Source of the DNA: Ilumatobacteraceae bacterium | Lineage (GTDB): Bacteria; Actinomycetota; Acidimicrobiia; Acidimicrobiales; Ilumatobacteraceae | Length of the DNA stretch: 64,000 nucleotides | NCBI GenBank assembly: GCA_033344875.1 | Contig: JAWPMO010000001.1 | Location: 4,489,595 to 4,553,594 of the forward strand | Direction: 5' to 3' | Shown: in pieces, positions 34,567 to 42,693 of the stretch | How positions within the stretch are numbered: position 1 is the stretch's first letter | Layout: each line of letters opens with the position of its first letter | The notes under the pieces: generated by a model | What the model was told of the DNA's origin: nothing | Databases searched by the model: none | Seen by the model: the letters and a program-made list of their open reading frames with translations, nothing else | Position numbers and translations under genes: made by a program

Positions 34567-35448
34567 GTGGGGGAGCAGCGGCGGACGCCGGCGATCGGGA
34601 TCATCGCCACGCTCGTCGTGGGTGGCCTCGTCGTACTCGCCGGCAGCGACGGCAGCGTCGAGGCGGGCGGCGTCCCCGTGTTCGCGCTGTGTGGCGCTCT
34701 GGCGTTCGTCATCAACTGGGTGGTGTTCGTTCCCTCGAACGCCGCTCGGACCGAGCACTACTTCGATCTGACCGGCGCCGTCACCTACATCACCGTCGTC
34801 CTCGTGGCGGCGGCGCTCGCCGACGATCTCGACACGCGCGGTGTCGTGGTCACGTCGATGGTGGTCGTCTGGGCGTTGCGGCTCGGTTCGTTCCTGTTCC
34901 GGCGCGTCAAGCGTGATGGGCGCGACGGCCGGTTCGACCGGATCAAACTCGACCCGCTCCGCTTCTTCATGACCTGGACCCTGCAGGGGCTCTGGGTGTT
35001 GCTCACGCTGGCATGTGCGCTGGCGATCGTCACCGGAACAGATCGTGAGCGGTTCGGTGTCCTCGCGGTCGTCGGCACCCTGGTGTGGGCCGTCGGGTTC
35101 GTGGTCGAGGTGGTCGCCGATCAGCAGAAGTCGACGTTCCGGCGGGACCCGGCGAACGCCGGCCGGTTCATCTCATCCGGCCTGTGGCGTTGGTCGCGGC
35201 ACCCGAACTACTTCGGCGAGATCACGCTCTGGACCGGGATCGCGATCATCGCGGTGCCGGTGCTGTCCGGGTGGCGCTGGGTCGCGCTCGTGTCGCCGGT
35301 CTTCGTCGCGGTCCTCCTGATCCGGATCAGCGGGATCCCGGCACTCGAGCGGCGCGGCGCGAAGCGCTGGGGCGACGACCCGACGTACCAGGAGTACGTC
35401 CGGACGACGTCGCTGTTGCTGCCCCGCCCGCCGGGTGCGTCGCGGTAG
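34567..35448 (+). CDS. DUF1295 / steroid 5-alpha-reductase-like membrane protein
   Basis: A 293-residue membrane protein with about seven helices and the DUF1295 C-terminal core: FISSGLWRWSRHPNYFGEITLWTGI (about residues 198-222), shared with isoprenylcysteine methyltransferases and 5-alpha-reductases, and RRGAKRWGDDPTYQEYVRTTSLLLP near the end. Relatives reduce enone lipids using NADPH. It starts with GTG 33 bases after the RidA-like gene. The substrate is unknown. Confidence 0.9.
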   Translation: MGEQRRTPAIGIIATLVVGGLVVLAGSDGSVEAGGVPVFALCGALAFVINWVVFVPSNAARTEHYFDLTGAVTYITVVLVAAALADDLDTRGVVVTSMVVVWALRLGSFLFRRVKRDGRDGRFDRIKLDPLRFFMTWTLQGLWVLLTLACALAIVTGTDRERFGVLAVVGTLVWAVGFVVEVVADQQKSTFRRDPANAGRFISSGLWRWSRHPNYFGEITLWTGIAIIAVPVLSGWRWVALVSPVFVAVLLIRISGIPALERRGAKRWGDDPTYQEYVRTTSLLLPRPPGASR

Positions 35449-35568
35449 CGGCCGGTATCGGCCGCCGCGAGCGTTCCGGACGCCCCCGAGGAGCGGTGAA
35501 ACCACCCGAGCGCGCGAATTCTCGCAAAAGGTGATTGTATTAGTCGGGAATTCCGCTAACGTCCCAAA

Positions 35569-35587
35569 CCTGACCTACCTGGTCGGG
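35569..35587. promoter_or_regulatory. Candidate operator upstream of the sulfur-assimilation operon
   Basis: An inverted repeat centred on 35578, CCTGACC-tacct-GGTCGGG, has six of seven arm bases paired and lies 17 bases before the reductase ATG. An unusually AT-rich stretch (35526-35560) just upstream could hold the promoter. The spacing suggests a repressor site for a sulfur or nitrogen regulator. The motif does not match any consensus I can name. Confidence 0.45.
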
Positions 35588-35603
35588 TATTGGAGATGGC
35601 AGC

Positions 35604-37331
35604 ATGACACATTCGGACGTCGAAGCGCTCAAGGCCGACAGCGCTCATCTGCGCGGCAGCCTGTTCGCCGAACTCGCCGACGACGGCGCCTCGTTCTCGG
35701 GTGGTGCGACCACCCTGCTCAAGTTCCACGGGATCTACCAGCAGGACGACCGTGACCGCCGCCGCGAGCTCGCTCGGGCCAAGGAGGAACTCGCCTACTC
35801 GTGCATGGTGCGCTGTTCGGTCCCCGGCGGGGTCCTGACGCGTGACCAATGGTTCGAGATCGACCGGCTGGCCGACGTCGCCGCCGACGGCCGACTCCGG
35901 CTCACCACCCGCCAAGGTGTGCAGTTCCACTTCGTGCACAAGGGTGACCTCCATCGGCTCGTCTCGGAACTGAACCGTGGACTCGTCACGACCTATGCGG
36001 CGTGCGGTGACGTGGTCCGCAACGTCATGGTCACATCGGCGCCGGAACAGGGCCGCGACCTCGATCGACTCGACCGGTTCGCCCGTTCACTGTCGAGCCG
36101 GTTCCGCCCGCAGTCGAACGCCTACTGGGAACTCTGGGTCGACGGCGAGCGAGCGGTGACCGGTGAAGCGGCCGCCACCGAGACCGACGAGTCCGAGCCG
36201 ATCTACGGCGACGCGTACCTCCCGCGCAAGTTCAAGATCGGCGTGGCGTGGCCGGGCGACAACTCGGTCGACGTGTACAGCCACGATGTCGGACTCGTGC
36301 TCGCCCCCGGCCCCGACGGCACACCCGGCGCGATCGTGCTCGCGGGCGGCGGCCTCGGCCGCAGCCACACCGACGACACGACGTTCCCGTGGCTGGCCGA
36401 GCCGCTCGCCTGGGTGAGCGACGACGAGGCCGGCGCCGTCGTCGAGGCGATCGTCACGACGTTCCGCGACGAAGGCAACCGCGACGACCGGAGCCACGCC
36501 CGCCTGAAGTACCTCGTCGCCGAGCACGGCATCGGCTGGCTGCGCGACCAGGTCGAGACCCGACTGGGTCGTCGCCTCGCCGATCCGGTCGCCGTGCCCG
36601 ACTGGGGCGGCCCGCGGGACCATCTCGGCTGGCACCGGCAGGACGACGATCGCTGGTACCTCGGTGTGCCGATCCCGACCGGGCGCCTCGAGGACACCGA
36701 CAACATGCAGCGCCGCACCGCCGTGCGCACGGTTCTCGAGCGTCATGCCGGCGAGATTCGGTTGACCCCGCACCAAGACCTGCTCCTGTGCGGCATCGCC
36801 ACCGCCGATCGCGACGCCGTCGAGGCGATCTTCGCCGAGCACCACGTCCCGCTCGCCCGGAACCTTCCGCTCACGGTGCTGTCGTCGATGGCCTGCCCGG
36901 CGCTGCCGACCTGCGGCCAGGCGCTCGGCGAGGCCGAGCGGATCCTGCCCGAGCTGACCGATCTGATCGACGGTCTCCTCCGCGAACGTGGCCTCGGCGA
37001 TCTCCGGATCGAGACCCGGGTCACCGGCTGCCCCAATGGATGCGCCCGCCCGTACGTCGCCGAACTCGGCATCGTCGGCCGGACCAAGACCGCCTACGAC
37101 ATCTTCGTCGGTGGTGACGCGGTCGGGACCCGCCTTGCGTCGCTGCTCGTCGAATCGGTGCCGCTGACCAAACTCGGCGACGTCCTCGCGCCGCTGCTCG
37201 ACCGGTACCGCAGCGAACACACCGACGGAGAGGGGTTCGGCGACTGGACCGATCGGATCGGCACGTCCGCACTCGCAGCCGATCTGCCCGACGTCGCCAC
37301 CCGTCGCCGTGAACGGGTCGGTGCATCGTGA
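35604..37331 (+). CDS. Ferredoxin-dependent siroheme sulfite/nitrite reductase
   Basis: A 575-residue assimilatory reductase that takes six electrons from ferredoxin to reduce sulfite to sulfide or nitrite to ammonia. The two ferredoxin-like half domains and siroheme-binding segments are present (RLRLTTRQGVQFHFVH near residue 97; GRSHTDDTTFPWLAE). The 4Fe-4S/siroheme cysteines are Cys431, Cys437, Cys476 and Cys480 in the C-x5-C and C-x3-C spacing. Tyr65 and Cys134 lie where mycobacterial SirA has its cross-linked Tyr-Cys pair. Siroheme-synthesis genes and cysH follow without gaps, which favours sulfite over nitrite. Confidence 0.92.
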   Translation: MTHSDVEALKADSAHLRGSLFAELADDGASFSGGATTLLKFHGIYQQDDRDRRRELARAKEELAYSCMVRCSVPGGVLTRDQWFEIDRLADVAADGRLRLTTRQGVQFHFVHKGDLHRLVSELNRGLVTTYAACGDVVRNVMVTSAPEQGRDLDRLDRFARSLSSRFRPQSNAYWELWVDGERAVTGEAAATETDESEPIYGDAYLPRKFKIGVAWPGDNSVDVYSHDVGLVLAPGPDGTPGAIVLAGGGLGRSHTDDTTFPWLAEPLAWVSDDEAGAVVEAIVTTFRDEGNRDDRSHARLKYLVAEHGIGWLRDQVETRLGRRLADPVAVPDWGGPRDHLGWHRQDDDRWYLGVPIPTGRLEDTDNMQRRTAVRTVLERHAGEIRLTPHQDLLLCGIATADRDAVEAIFAEHHVPLARNLPLTVLSSMACPALPTCGQALGEAERILPELTDLIDGLLRERGLGDLRIETRVTGCPNGCARPYVAELGIVGRTKTAYDIFVGGDAVGTRLASLLVESVPLTKLGDVLAPLLDRYRSEHTDGEGFGDWTDRIGTSALAADLPDVATRRRERVGAS

Positions 37332-37969
37332 GCGCTCCCGCACCGATCGCGATCGTGCCCGTCGGTCTTCGAGTCGCCGGACGATCGGTCCTCGTGGTCG
37401 GCGCCGGCCGCATCGCCGCTCGCAAGGCGAAGGCCTACCTCGATCAGGGCGCGGTCGTGACGGTGGTCGCGCCTGTGCACGGCCCGGAGATGGCAGCGCT
37501 CGACGTGGAGCGCCGGATCGTCCGCGAGTTCCGGCCGCGCGACCTGCGGGGTCGGTGGCTGGTCGTGACAGCGACCGGTGACCCGGCGGTCGACGGAGCG
37601 GTATTCCGCGCCGCCGAGCGGCGGCGCATCTGGTGCAACGCCGCCGATGATCCGGCGAACTGCTCGGTGATCCTGCCGGCCGTCGCCCGCGCCGGCGACG
37701 TCACGGTCGCGATCAGCAGCGGTGGACGGAGCCCGGCGACCGCCTCGTGGCTCCGCCGCCGGATCGAGTCGATGCTCGACGCCGACACGCTCGACGTCGC
37801 TACGACCTGCGCCGAGGTCCGCGCCGAGGTCCGCGCCGCCGGTCTGTCGACCGAGGTCGACGGATGGGCCGACGTGCTCGACCGTGACGCCCTCGACCTG
37901 GCCGCCACCGGCGAGGTCGACGTGCTGCACGACCGATTGCTCGACGCCGTCGTCGGGGGCCGGGCATGA
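37328..37969 (+). CDS. Precorrin-2 dehydrogenase/siroheme synthase N-terminal type
   Basis: A 213-residue protein with the Met8/CysG N-terminal fold. It oxidises precorrin-2 to sirohydrochlorin with NAD and may insert iron to make siroheme. The NAD motif VLVVGAGRIAARKAKAYL is at about residues 21-38, and the family signature CNAADDPANCSVILPA near residue 98. The catalytic Asp is in NAADD. It overlaps the reductase stop by four bases (GTGA) and the next gene by four bases (ATGA), so all three are coupled. Confidence 0.92.
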   Translation: MSAPAPIAIVPVGLRVAGRSVLVVGAGRIAARKAKAYLDQGAVVTVVAPVHGPEMAALDVERRIVREFRPRDLRGRWLVVTATGDPAVDGAVFRAAERRRIWCNAADDPANCSVILPAVARAGDVTVAISSGGRSPATASWLRRRIESMLDADTLDVATTCAEVRAEVRAAGLSTEVDGWADVLDRDALDLAATGEVDVLHDRLLDAVVGGRA

Positions 37970-38718
37970 CCGTGTGGATCGTCGGGGTCGGCCCGGGCGA
38001 CGCCGAGTTGATGACCGTCAAGGCAGCGCGACTGCTGCGCGAGGCCGATGTTGTCGTGTACGACCGTTTGATCGGCGCCGACGTGCTCGCCGAGGTCTCC
38101 CCGCTCGCCGTCCGACACGACGTCGGCAAGGTGCCTGGCCGACCCGGCCCGACCCAGGAGCAGATCAACGATCTCCTCGTCGATCTCGGCCGACGGTACG
38201 ACACCGTGGTGCGGGTCAAGGGCGGCGACCCGTTCGTCTTCGGTCGCGGCATCGAAGAGGTCCGGGCCTGCGAAGCCGCCGGCGTGGCGGCGTCGGTGGT
38301 CCCCGGTGTCACTTCGGCACTCGCCGGTCCGTTGGCGGCCGGGGTGTCGGTGACCGAGCGCGGTGTGTCGAGCGGCGTCTGCATCGTCACGGCCCACCAG
38401 GACCCCGACTCCGACCCGCTCGACTGGGCGTCACTCGTCCGTTCCGGACTCACGATCGTCGTGATGATGGGGGCGCGACGCGCCGCCCACATCCGCGACT
38501 CGCTGATGTTCCACGGTCTCGACCCGGCGACGCCGGCCGCCGTGGCGACGAGTGCGACCCATCCTGACCAGCAGACCTGGCGCGGACCGCTGGAACAGCT
38601 CGGCGTCGAGCCGGTCGCAGCGCCGTCGGTCCTGGTGATCGGGGCAGCAACCGCAGCTACCGCAGCACCCCTCGCCGACACCCGGCCGTCGCTCGCCGCT
38701 GCAGGAGTGCCGACATGA
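37966..38718 (+). CDS. cobA: Uroporphyrinogen-III C-methyltransferase (SUMT)
   Basis: A 250-residue SAM-dependent enzyme that methylates uroporphyrinogen III twice to precorrin-2, the shared precursor of siroheme and cobalamin. The SAM motif VGVGPGDAELMTVKA starts at about residue 5, VVYDRLIG near 29, and VRVKGGDPFVFGRG near 83, followed by VVPGVTSALA. Together with the preceding gene it forms a split version of CysG. Its stop overlaps a 20-codon ORF that reaches cysH. Confidence 0.94.
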   Translation: MTVWIVGVGPGDAELMTVKAARLLREADVVVYDRLIGADVLAEVSPLAVRHDVGKVPGRPGPTQEQINDLLVDLGRRYDTVVRVKGGDPFVFGRGIEEVRACEAAGVAASVVPGVTSALAGPLAAGVSVTERGVSSGVCIVTAHQDPDSDPLDWASLVRSGLTIVVMMGARRAAHIRDSLMFHGLDPATPAAVATSATHPDQQTWRGPLEQLGVEPVAAPSVLVIGAATAATAAPLADTRPSLAAAGVPT

Positions 38719-38777
38719 CCGCCGACCACCACCGCAACGCGCACCGACCCCCCGAGCATCGTGAGAGGCACCGATGA
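38715..38777 (+). CDS. 20-codon His/Arg-rich ORF bridging cobA and cysH
   Basis: An ATG overlaps the cobA stop (ATGA). A 20-codon frame rich in His and Arg follows, and its TGA overlaps the cysH ATG (ATGA). The frame exactly fills the gap, so ribosomes leaving cobA could be passed on to cysH. It has five His and six Arg codons and no Cys codon, so it is not a typical cysteine attenuator. It may simply be a coupling device; whether the peptide is functional is unknown. Confidence 0.5.
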   Translation: MTADHHRNAHRPPEHRERHR

Positions 38778-39457
38778 CCTGCGACACCGCATTCGCTCCC
38801 GACCTGATGGCGATCCACCGAGCGTCGACCGAACTCGGCGACGCGTCGCCGGCCGAGATCCTGCGTTGGGCAGGCGACCGCTACGGGGATGATCTGGTGG
38901 TGACGGCGAGCTTCGGCGACGCCACGCTCGTTCACCTCGCGGCCACGACGATCCCCGGTGTCGAGATCGCACTGATCGACACCGGCTACCTCTTCGCCGA
39001 GACGCTCTGGTACGCCGAGCGGCTCCGTTCGCAACTCGATCTGAATCTCACGATCATCCAGCCCCGTCTCGAGGAGTCCGATGCCGACCGGTGGCAGCAC
39101 GATCCCGACGGGTGCTGCGGCGTCCGCAAGGTCGAGCCGCTGAACCGAGCGCTCGAGGGTCGGGCCGCGTGGGTGAGCGGTTTGCGTCGGTCCGACAGCG
39201 ACGAGCGCGCGCATGCACCGGTCGTCAGCTACGACGTCGACCGCCGGATCACGAAGATCAACCCGTTGGCCTCGATGTCCGACACCGACGTCGCGGAGTA
39301 CCACCGGGTGAACGATCTGCCGCACAACCCGCTCACCGACCGTGGGTACCCGTCGATCGGCTGCTGGCCGTGCACCCGCCCGGTGCAGCCGGGCGAGGAT
39401 CCGCGCGCCGGCCGGTGGGCCGACACCGAGAAGACCGAGTGCGGCCTCCATCTGTGA
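38774..39457 (+). CDS. cysH: Adenylyl-/phosphoadenylyl-sulfate reductase
   Basis: A 227-residue thioredoxin-dependent reductase that makes sulfite from activated sulfate. The N-type ATP-pyrophosphatase-like fold shows VTASFGDATLVHLA near residue 44. The 4Fe-4S cysteines Cys114-Cys115 (DGCCGVRK) and Cys197-Cys200 (GCWPC) mark the APS-reducing bacterial type rather than the enterobacterial PAPS type. The catalytic Cys223 is in the ECGLHL tail. It is the last gene of the siroheme/reductase operon and supplies the sulfite that the first gene reduces. ATP sulfurylase genes are not in the window. Confidence 0.95.
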   Translation: MTCDTAFAPDLMAIHRASTELGDASPAEILRWAGDRYGDDLVVTASFGDATLVHLAATTIPGVEIALIDTGYLFAETLWYAERLRSQLDLNLTIIQPRLEESDADRWQHDPDGCCGVRKVEPLNRALEGRAAWVSGLRRSDSDERAHAPVVSYDVDRRITKINPLASMSDTDVAEYHRVNDLPHNPLTDRGYPSIGCWPCTRPVQPGEDPRAGRWADTEKTECGLHL

Positions 39458-39475
39458 ACGGCTGAGCCGGCCGGT

Positions 39476-39503
39476 CGTCGGCCGTCAGCCCTGACGGCCG
39501 ACG
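39476..39503. terminator. Bidirectional hairpin after cysH
   Basis: Bases 39476-39488 and 39491-39503 are exact reverse complements (13 bp) around two bases; the innermost pairs would open to give a loop. The hairpin follows the cysH stop (39457) and overlaps the last codons of the convergent acyl-CoA dehydrogenase gene, so it can stop transcription from both sides. Confidence 0.65.
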
Positions 39504-40723
39504 TCGCGGAATGGTCGATCGCGATCGACGCTCGGATCTCGGGGGAGCCCGAGCACGTTCTCGCCGATGATGTTGTGCTGGATCTCGTCGGTGCCGCCGG
39601 CGATCGATTGGGCCGGCGTCGACACGAGCACTTCGGCGATGACGTCGTCGAGCGGGTGCTCGCCGTCGCGAAGCATGCCCTGCGCTCCGGAGATCGTCGA
39701 GTGGACCCGGTTCGACCGGCGGGCGACCTCCGACAGCGCCAGCTTGCCGATCGACCCCTCGGACCCGGGCGGCCGTCCGAGCGCACGTGCCGCTGCGGCG
39801 CGGTCGGCGGTCAGCTGGGCCGCCCGCTCGTAGCTCCACAGATCGGTGATCTGCTGACGCACGACCGGGTCGTCGGTCATGCCGAACGTCGCAGCGCGCT
39901 CGGGTGCGAGTTCGGCCCGACCGCGCCGTTGCGGGTACCAGCGATAGGTCTCGAGGTACGCCTCGGCTTCGGCCCGCGCTTCGTCGAGCACGCGGCCGCC
40001 GGCCGTGGGGGAGACGTCGATCGCTCGGGCGACCGAGTAGCTGCGCTCGTGGGCGAGCGTGGCGCGGGCCACCCGCCATCCGCCACCCTCGCCGCCGACC
40101 AGATCGGTGTGGGCGATCGTCGCGTCGGTGAGGAAGACCTCCATGAACGACCGGTGGAAGTTCATCTGCAGGATCGGTCGTGCCTCGACCCCCGGTTGGT
40201 GCATGTCGAGCACGAAGTACGACAATCCGGCGTGCTTGGGGACGCCCCAGTCGGTGCGGGCGACGAGGATCGCCAGATCGGCGTGGTCGGCGCTGGTGTT
40301 CCAGACCTTCTGACCGTTGACGACCCACGTGTCGCCGTCGCGTACGGCGGTGGTCTGCAACCCGGCGAGGTCGGAGCCGGCGACCGGCTCGCTGAACAGC
40401 TGGCACCAACTCACCGCGCCCGTCAGCGTCGGCCGCAGCACCCGCGACCGGAGGTCGTCGCTGCCGTGTTCGTAGATGGTGGGGGCGGCCAACCCGGCAC
40501 CGACACCGAGGGGAATGTGCACACCGCCGGAGGCGACGATCGTCGACCGCGCGACCCCATCGGCCCATGTCGGCAGATCGCGTCCGTACCAGTCGCTCGA
40601 CCACGACGGCACCGCCCATCCCGAGTCGACCAGCCGCGTGCGCCACTCGACGAGTGGGAGTTCGGGGTCCCATGCCTCGGTGAACCATGCCCTGACCTCG
40701 GAGGCGACGGCGTCTGGAGTCAT
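39485..40723 (-). CDS. Acyl-CoA dehydrogenase
   Basis: A 412-residue FAD enzyme of the acyl-CoA dehydrogenase family, which introduces the alpha-beta double bond and passes electrons to ETF. It has the QLFSEPVAGSDLAGLQTTAVRDGDTWVVNGQKVW flavin-binding stretch, of which SEPVAGSDLA (around residues 111-120) is the core. The C-terminal GGTDEIQHNIIGENVLGLPR matches the family's second signature. The catalytic Glu is less certain. It begins one base after the enoyl-CoA hydratase stop, so they form one unit. The etfBA genes at 2.6-4.4 kb could supply its acceptor. Confidence 0.94.
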   Translation of the reverse strand: MTPDAVASEVRAWFTEAWDPELPLVEWRTRLVDSGWAVPSWSSDWYGRDLPTWADGVARSTIVASGGVHIPLGVGAGLAAPTIYEHGSDDLRSRVLRPTLTGAVSWCQLFSEPVAGSDLAGLQTTAVRDGDTWVVNGQKVWNTSADHADLAILVARTDWGVPKHAGLSYFVLDMHQPGVEARPILQMNFHRSFMEVFLTDATIAHTDLVGGEGGGWRVARATLAHERSYSVARAIDVSPTAGGRVLDEARAEAEAYLETYRWYPQRRGRAELAPERAATFGMTDDPVVRQQITDLWSYERAAQLTADRAAAARALGRPPGSEGSIGKLALSEVARRSNRVHSTISGAQGMLRDGEHPLDDVIAEVLVSTPAQSIAGGTDEIQHNIIGENVLGLPRDPSVDRDRPFRDVGRQG

Positions 40724-40724
40724 G

Positions 40725-41495
40725 TCACGCTCCGGTGAAGCGAGGCGGGCGACGCTCGGTCATCGCGGCGACGCCTTCCCGCCAGTCGGCCGTCCGGCGG
40801 AGACGATCCTGTTCGGATCGTTCCCGGTCGGTCGCGATCCGAATCCGGTCGGTGAGATCGCCCCGCATCGTCTGCCGGATCGACGTGACGGCGAGCGGGG
40901 CCGATGCAGCGATGTCGGCGGCGAACGCGTGTGCCTCGGAGCGGACTTCGGCGAGCGGCGCGAGCCGGTCGGCGAGCCCGATCGCGGTGGCCTCCTTCCC
41001 GTCGATCCGGCGCCCCGTGTAGAGCAGGTCGAGGGCACGCTGTTGACCGACGAGCGCCGGCAGCGTGACGGTGAGACCGAAGCCGTGGTGGAATCCGAGC
41101 CGTGCGAAGTTGGCGCTGAACCGCGCTTCGGGTGCTGCGATCCGGAAGTCGGCGAAACAGGCGAGCCCGAGTCCACCCCCGATCGCAGCGCCCTGGACCG
41201 CGGCGACGACCGGTGTGGCCGTGGCGAACAGGTCGACGGCAGCGTCGTAGAGGTGGCGATCGGTGGCAGGAGCGTCGGACGGCGAGCTGAAGTCGGCGCC
41301 GGCGCAGAAGTGTTTGCCGGCCGAGCAGAGGACGATCGCGCGACATCGAGGGTCGGCGTCGAGTTCGGCGATCCCCGCAGCGAGCGCGTCGATCAGGCCG
41401 ATGTCGAAGAAGTTGTTCGGCGGCCGGCGGATCTCGATCGTCGCGACGGAGTCGTCACCGATCGTGACGTCGATGTCGATGCCGCCGCCTGCCAT
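40725..41495 (-). CDS. Enoyl-CoA hydratase/isomerase
   Basis: A 256-residue crotonase. The oxyanion-hole signature is at LCSAGKHFCAGADFSS (near residue 60) and AVQGAAIGGGLGLACFADFRIA (near 98-119). The first catalytic Glu of classical hydratases is replaced in the GGGLGLAC loop, so isomerase, hydrolase or another crotonase reaction cannot be excluded. ATG 41495 starts just before the first strand. It lies upstream of the acyl-CoA dehydrogenase and is divergent from a GntR regulator, the likely repressor of both. Confidence 0.92.
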   Translation of the reverse strand: MAGGGIDIDVTIGDDSVATIEIRRPPNNFFDIGLIDALAAGIAELDADPRCRAIVLCSAGKHFCAGADFSSPSDAPATDRHLYDAAVDLFATATPVVAAVQGAAIGGGLGLACFADFRIAAPEARFSANFARLGFHHGFGLTVTLPALVGQQRALDLLYTGRRIDGKEATAIGLADRLAPLAEVRSEAHAFAADIAASAPLAVTSIRQTMRGDLTDRIRIATDRERSEQDRLRRTADWREGVAAMTERRPPRFTGA

Positions 41496-41584
41496 GATTC
41501 CATGCTGCCCGACGGCCGGTGTCCCGCACGAGGTGAACGTGAGGGGACACGACGCGGGCTCATGTGTCCGATTTGCCAAGCGAG

Positions 41585-41596
41585 ATTGTATGCAAT
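41585..41596. promoter_or_regulatory. Candidate GntR operator ATTGTATGCAAT
   Basis: The 12-bp near-palindrome ATTGTATGCAAT differs by one base from the ATTGTATACAAT type of site bound by several FadR-subfamily GntR proteins. It lies 73 bases before the GntR ATG and 89 bases before the hydratase ATG, midway in the divergent promoter region. It probably controls both directions. Confidence 0.55.
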
Positions 41597-41669
41597 AGTG
41601 GTGAAGAGGTCAGCGAACCGACTACAGTGCAGACATGTGTGACATTCCGGCCAGTTCCGTGGTCGTCGG

Positions 41670-42353
41670 ATGAGTCAGCTCGCGACCAAAGTTCCGGCCG
41701 AAGCGACGCAAGATCGCCGAGGCACCGCCCCGGAAGACATCGCCGGCGAGATTCGTGACTCCATCGGCCGTGGCGTGCTCGCCCCGAACCTCCAGCTCCG
41801 TCAGGAAGAGCTCGCATCGCGCTTCTCGGTCAGCCGGGTCCCCGTTCGCGAAGCCCTGAAGATCCTCGCCGCCGAAGGGTTCGTCAATCACGACCCGCGA
41901 CGCGGTTTCTTCGTCGCCCCCGTCTCCAGTTCGGAGATGCAGGACCTGTACCTCGCTCGCCGCCTCCTCGAGTCCGAGCTGCTGCGCACGCTCGAATGGC
42001 CGTCGGCCGAAGAAGCCGATGCGCTCCGCCGGCACCTCGACGACATGCAGTCGGCCGCCGAGGCCGAAGACGTCAACCGCTACGCGGTCGTGCACGCCGA
42101 GTTCCACAACGCCGTGTTCGACCTCTCGCCGCGCAAGGTGCTCAAGCGCGAGGCGATGCGACTCTGGTCGCTCACCGACCGGTACCGGTCGCTGCGCCCC
42201 CGTCGCGTCGGCCCGCAGTCGGTTGAGTGGGAGCGTGAGTTGCTCGCGCTGATCGAAGCCCAGGACCGCGAAGGTCTGCTGGCCCTGTTCGAAGAGGACC
42301 GCAAGGCGATCGAAGCGTCGCTCGCCCAGGTCCTCGCCGAACGCGAACTCTGA
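41670..42353 (+). CDS. GntR family regulator, FCD subfamily
   Basis: A 227-residue repressor-type protein. The winged helix at about 22-88 shows LRQEELASRFSVSRVPVREALKILAAEGFV. The FCD domain from about 95 has the RRLLESELLRTLEW first helix and the HAEFHNAVFDLSPRKVL metal-ligand segment. It is divergent from the enoyl-CoA hydratase/acyl-CoA dehydrogenase genes with an ATTGTATGCAAT site between them. The likely ligand is an acyl-CoA or organic acid (inference). Confidence 0.93.
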   Translation: MSQLATKVPAEATQDRRGTAPEDIAGEIRDSIGRGVLAPNLQLRQEELASRFSVSRVPVREALKILAAEGFVNHDPRRGFFVAPVSSSEMQDLYLARRLLESELLRTLEWPSAEEADALRRHLDDMQSAAEAEDVNRYAVVHAEFHNAVFDLSPRKVLKREAMRLWSLTDRYRSLRPRRVGPQSVEWERELLALIEAQDREGLLALFEEDRKAIEASLAQVLAEREL

Positions 42354-42382
42354 GGCGCTCGCACGCCTGACACCCTCGGGTC

Positions 42383-42580
42383 TCAGTCCGACCCGGCGAG
42401 GAACGACGCCATCGCGTCGAGTTCACGCGATCGCCAGTCCGTTCGGATCTCGACGGTGTCGAGGATCTCGAGGTGATGCTCGTCGGTGGTCGTGTACCGG
42501 GGCCAGTCTGCAGATGAGTCGGTCGGCGCCCCGGTCCTCGCGAACCTGACCCAGGCGTCGCGGATCACGTCGGACGTCGC
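42383..42580 (-). pseudogene. Remnant of a type-B carboxylesterase C-terminus
   Basis: Reading on the minus strand, 65 codons encode SDVIRDAWVRFARTG, then a WPRYTTTD block and a DTVEIRTDW segment, ending in a stop. This is the characteristic end of type-B carboxylesterases (family pattern: DAWxxFARTGxP, WPxY, then an acidic tail). No upstream part of such an enzyme exists in any frame before 42580, so this is a 5'-truncated fragment left by a deletion. It ends at a small hairpin (42368-42385) shared with the GntR gene. Confidence 0.65.
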
Positions 42581-42693
42581 ACGCCTCCTCGGTCTTGGTT
42601 CCTGACCGGCGCCCCCGAGTCGACCCGCACGGGTCGTTGGACCCTGGCGACGTTGCACACGCTGCGCCAGCATGGAACTCGGAAGGAGCGGTG

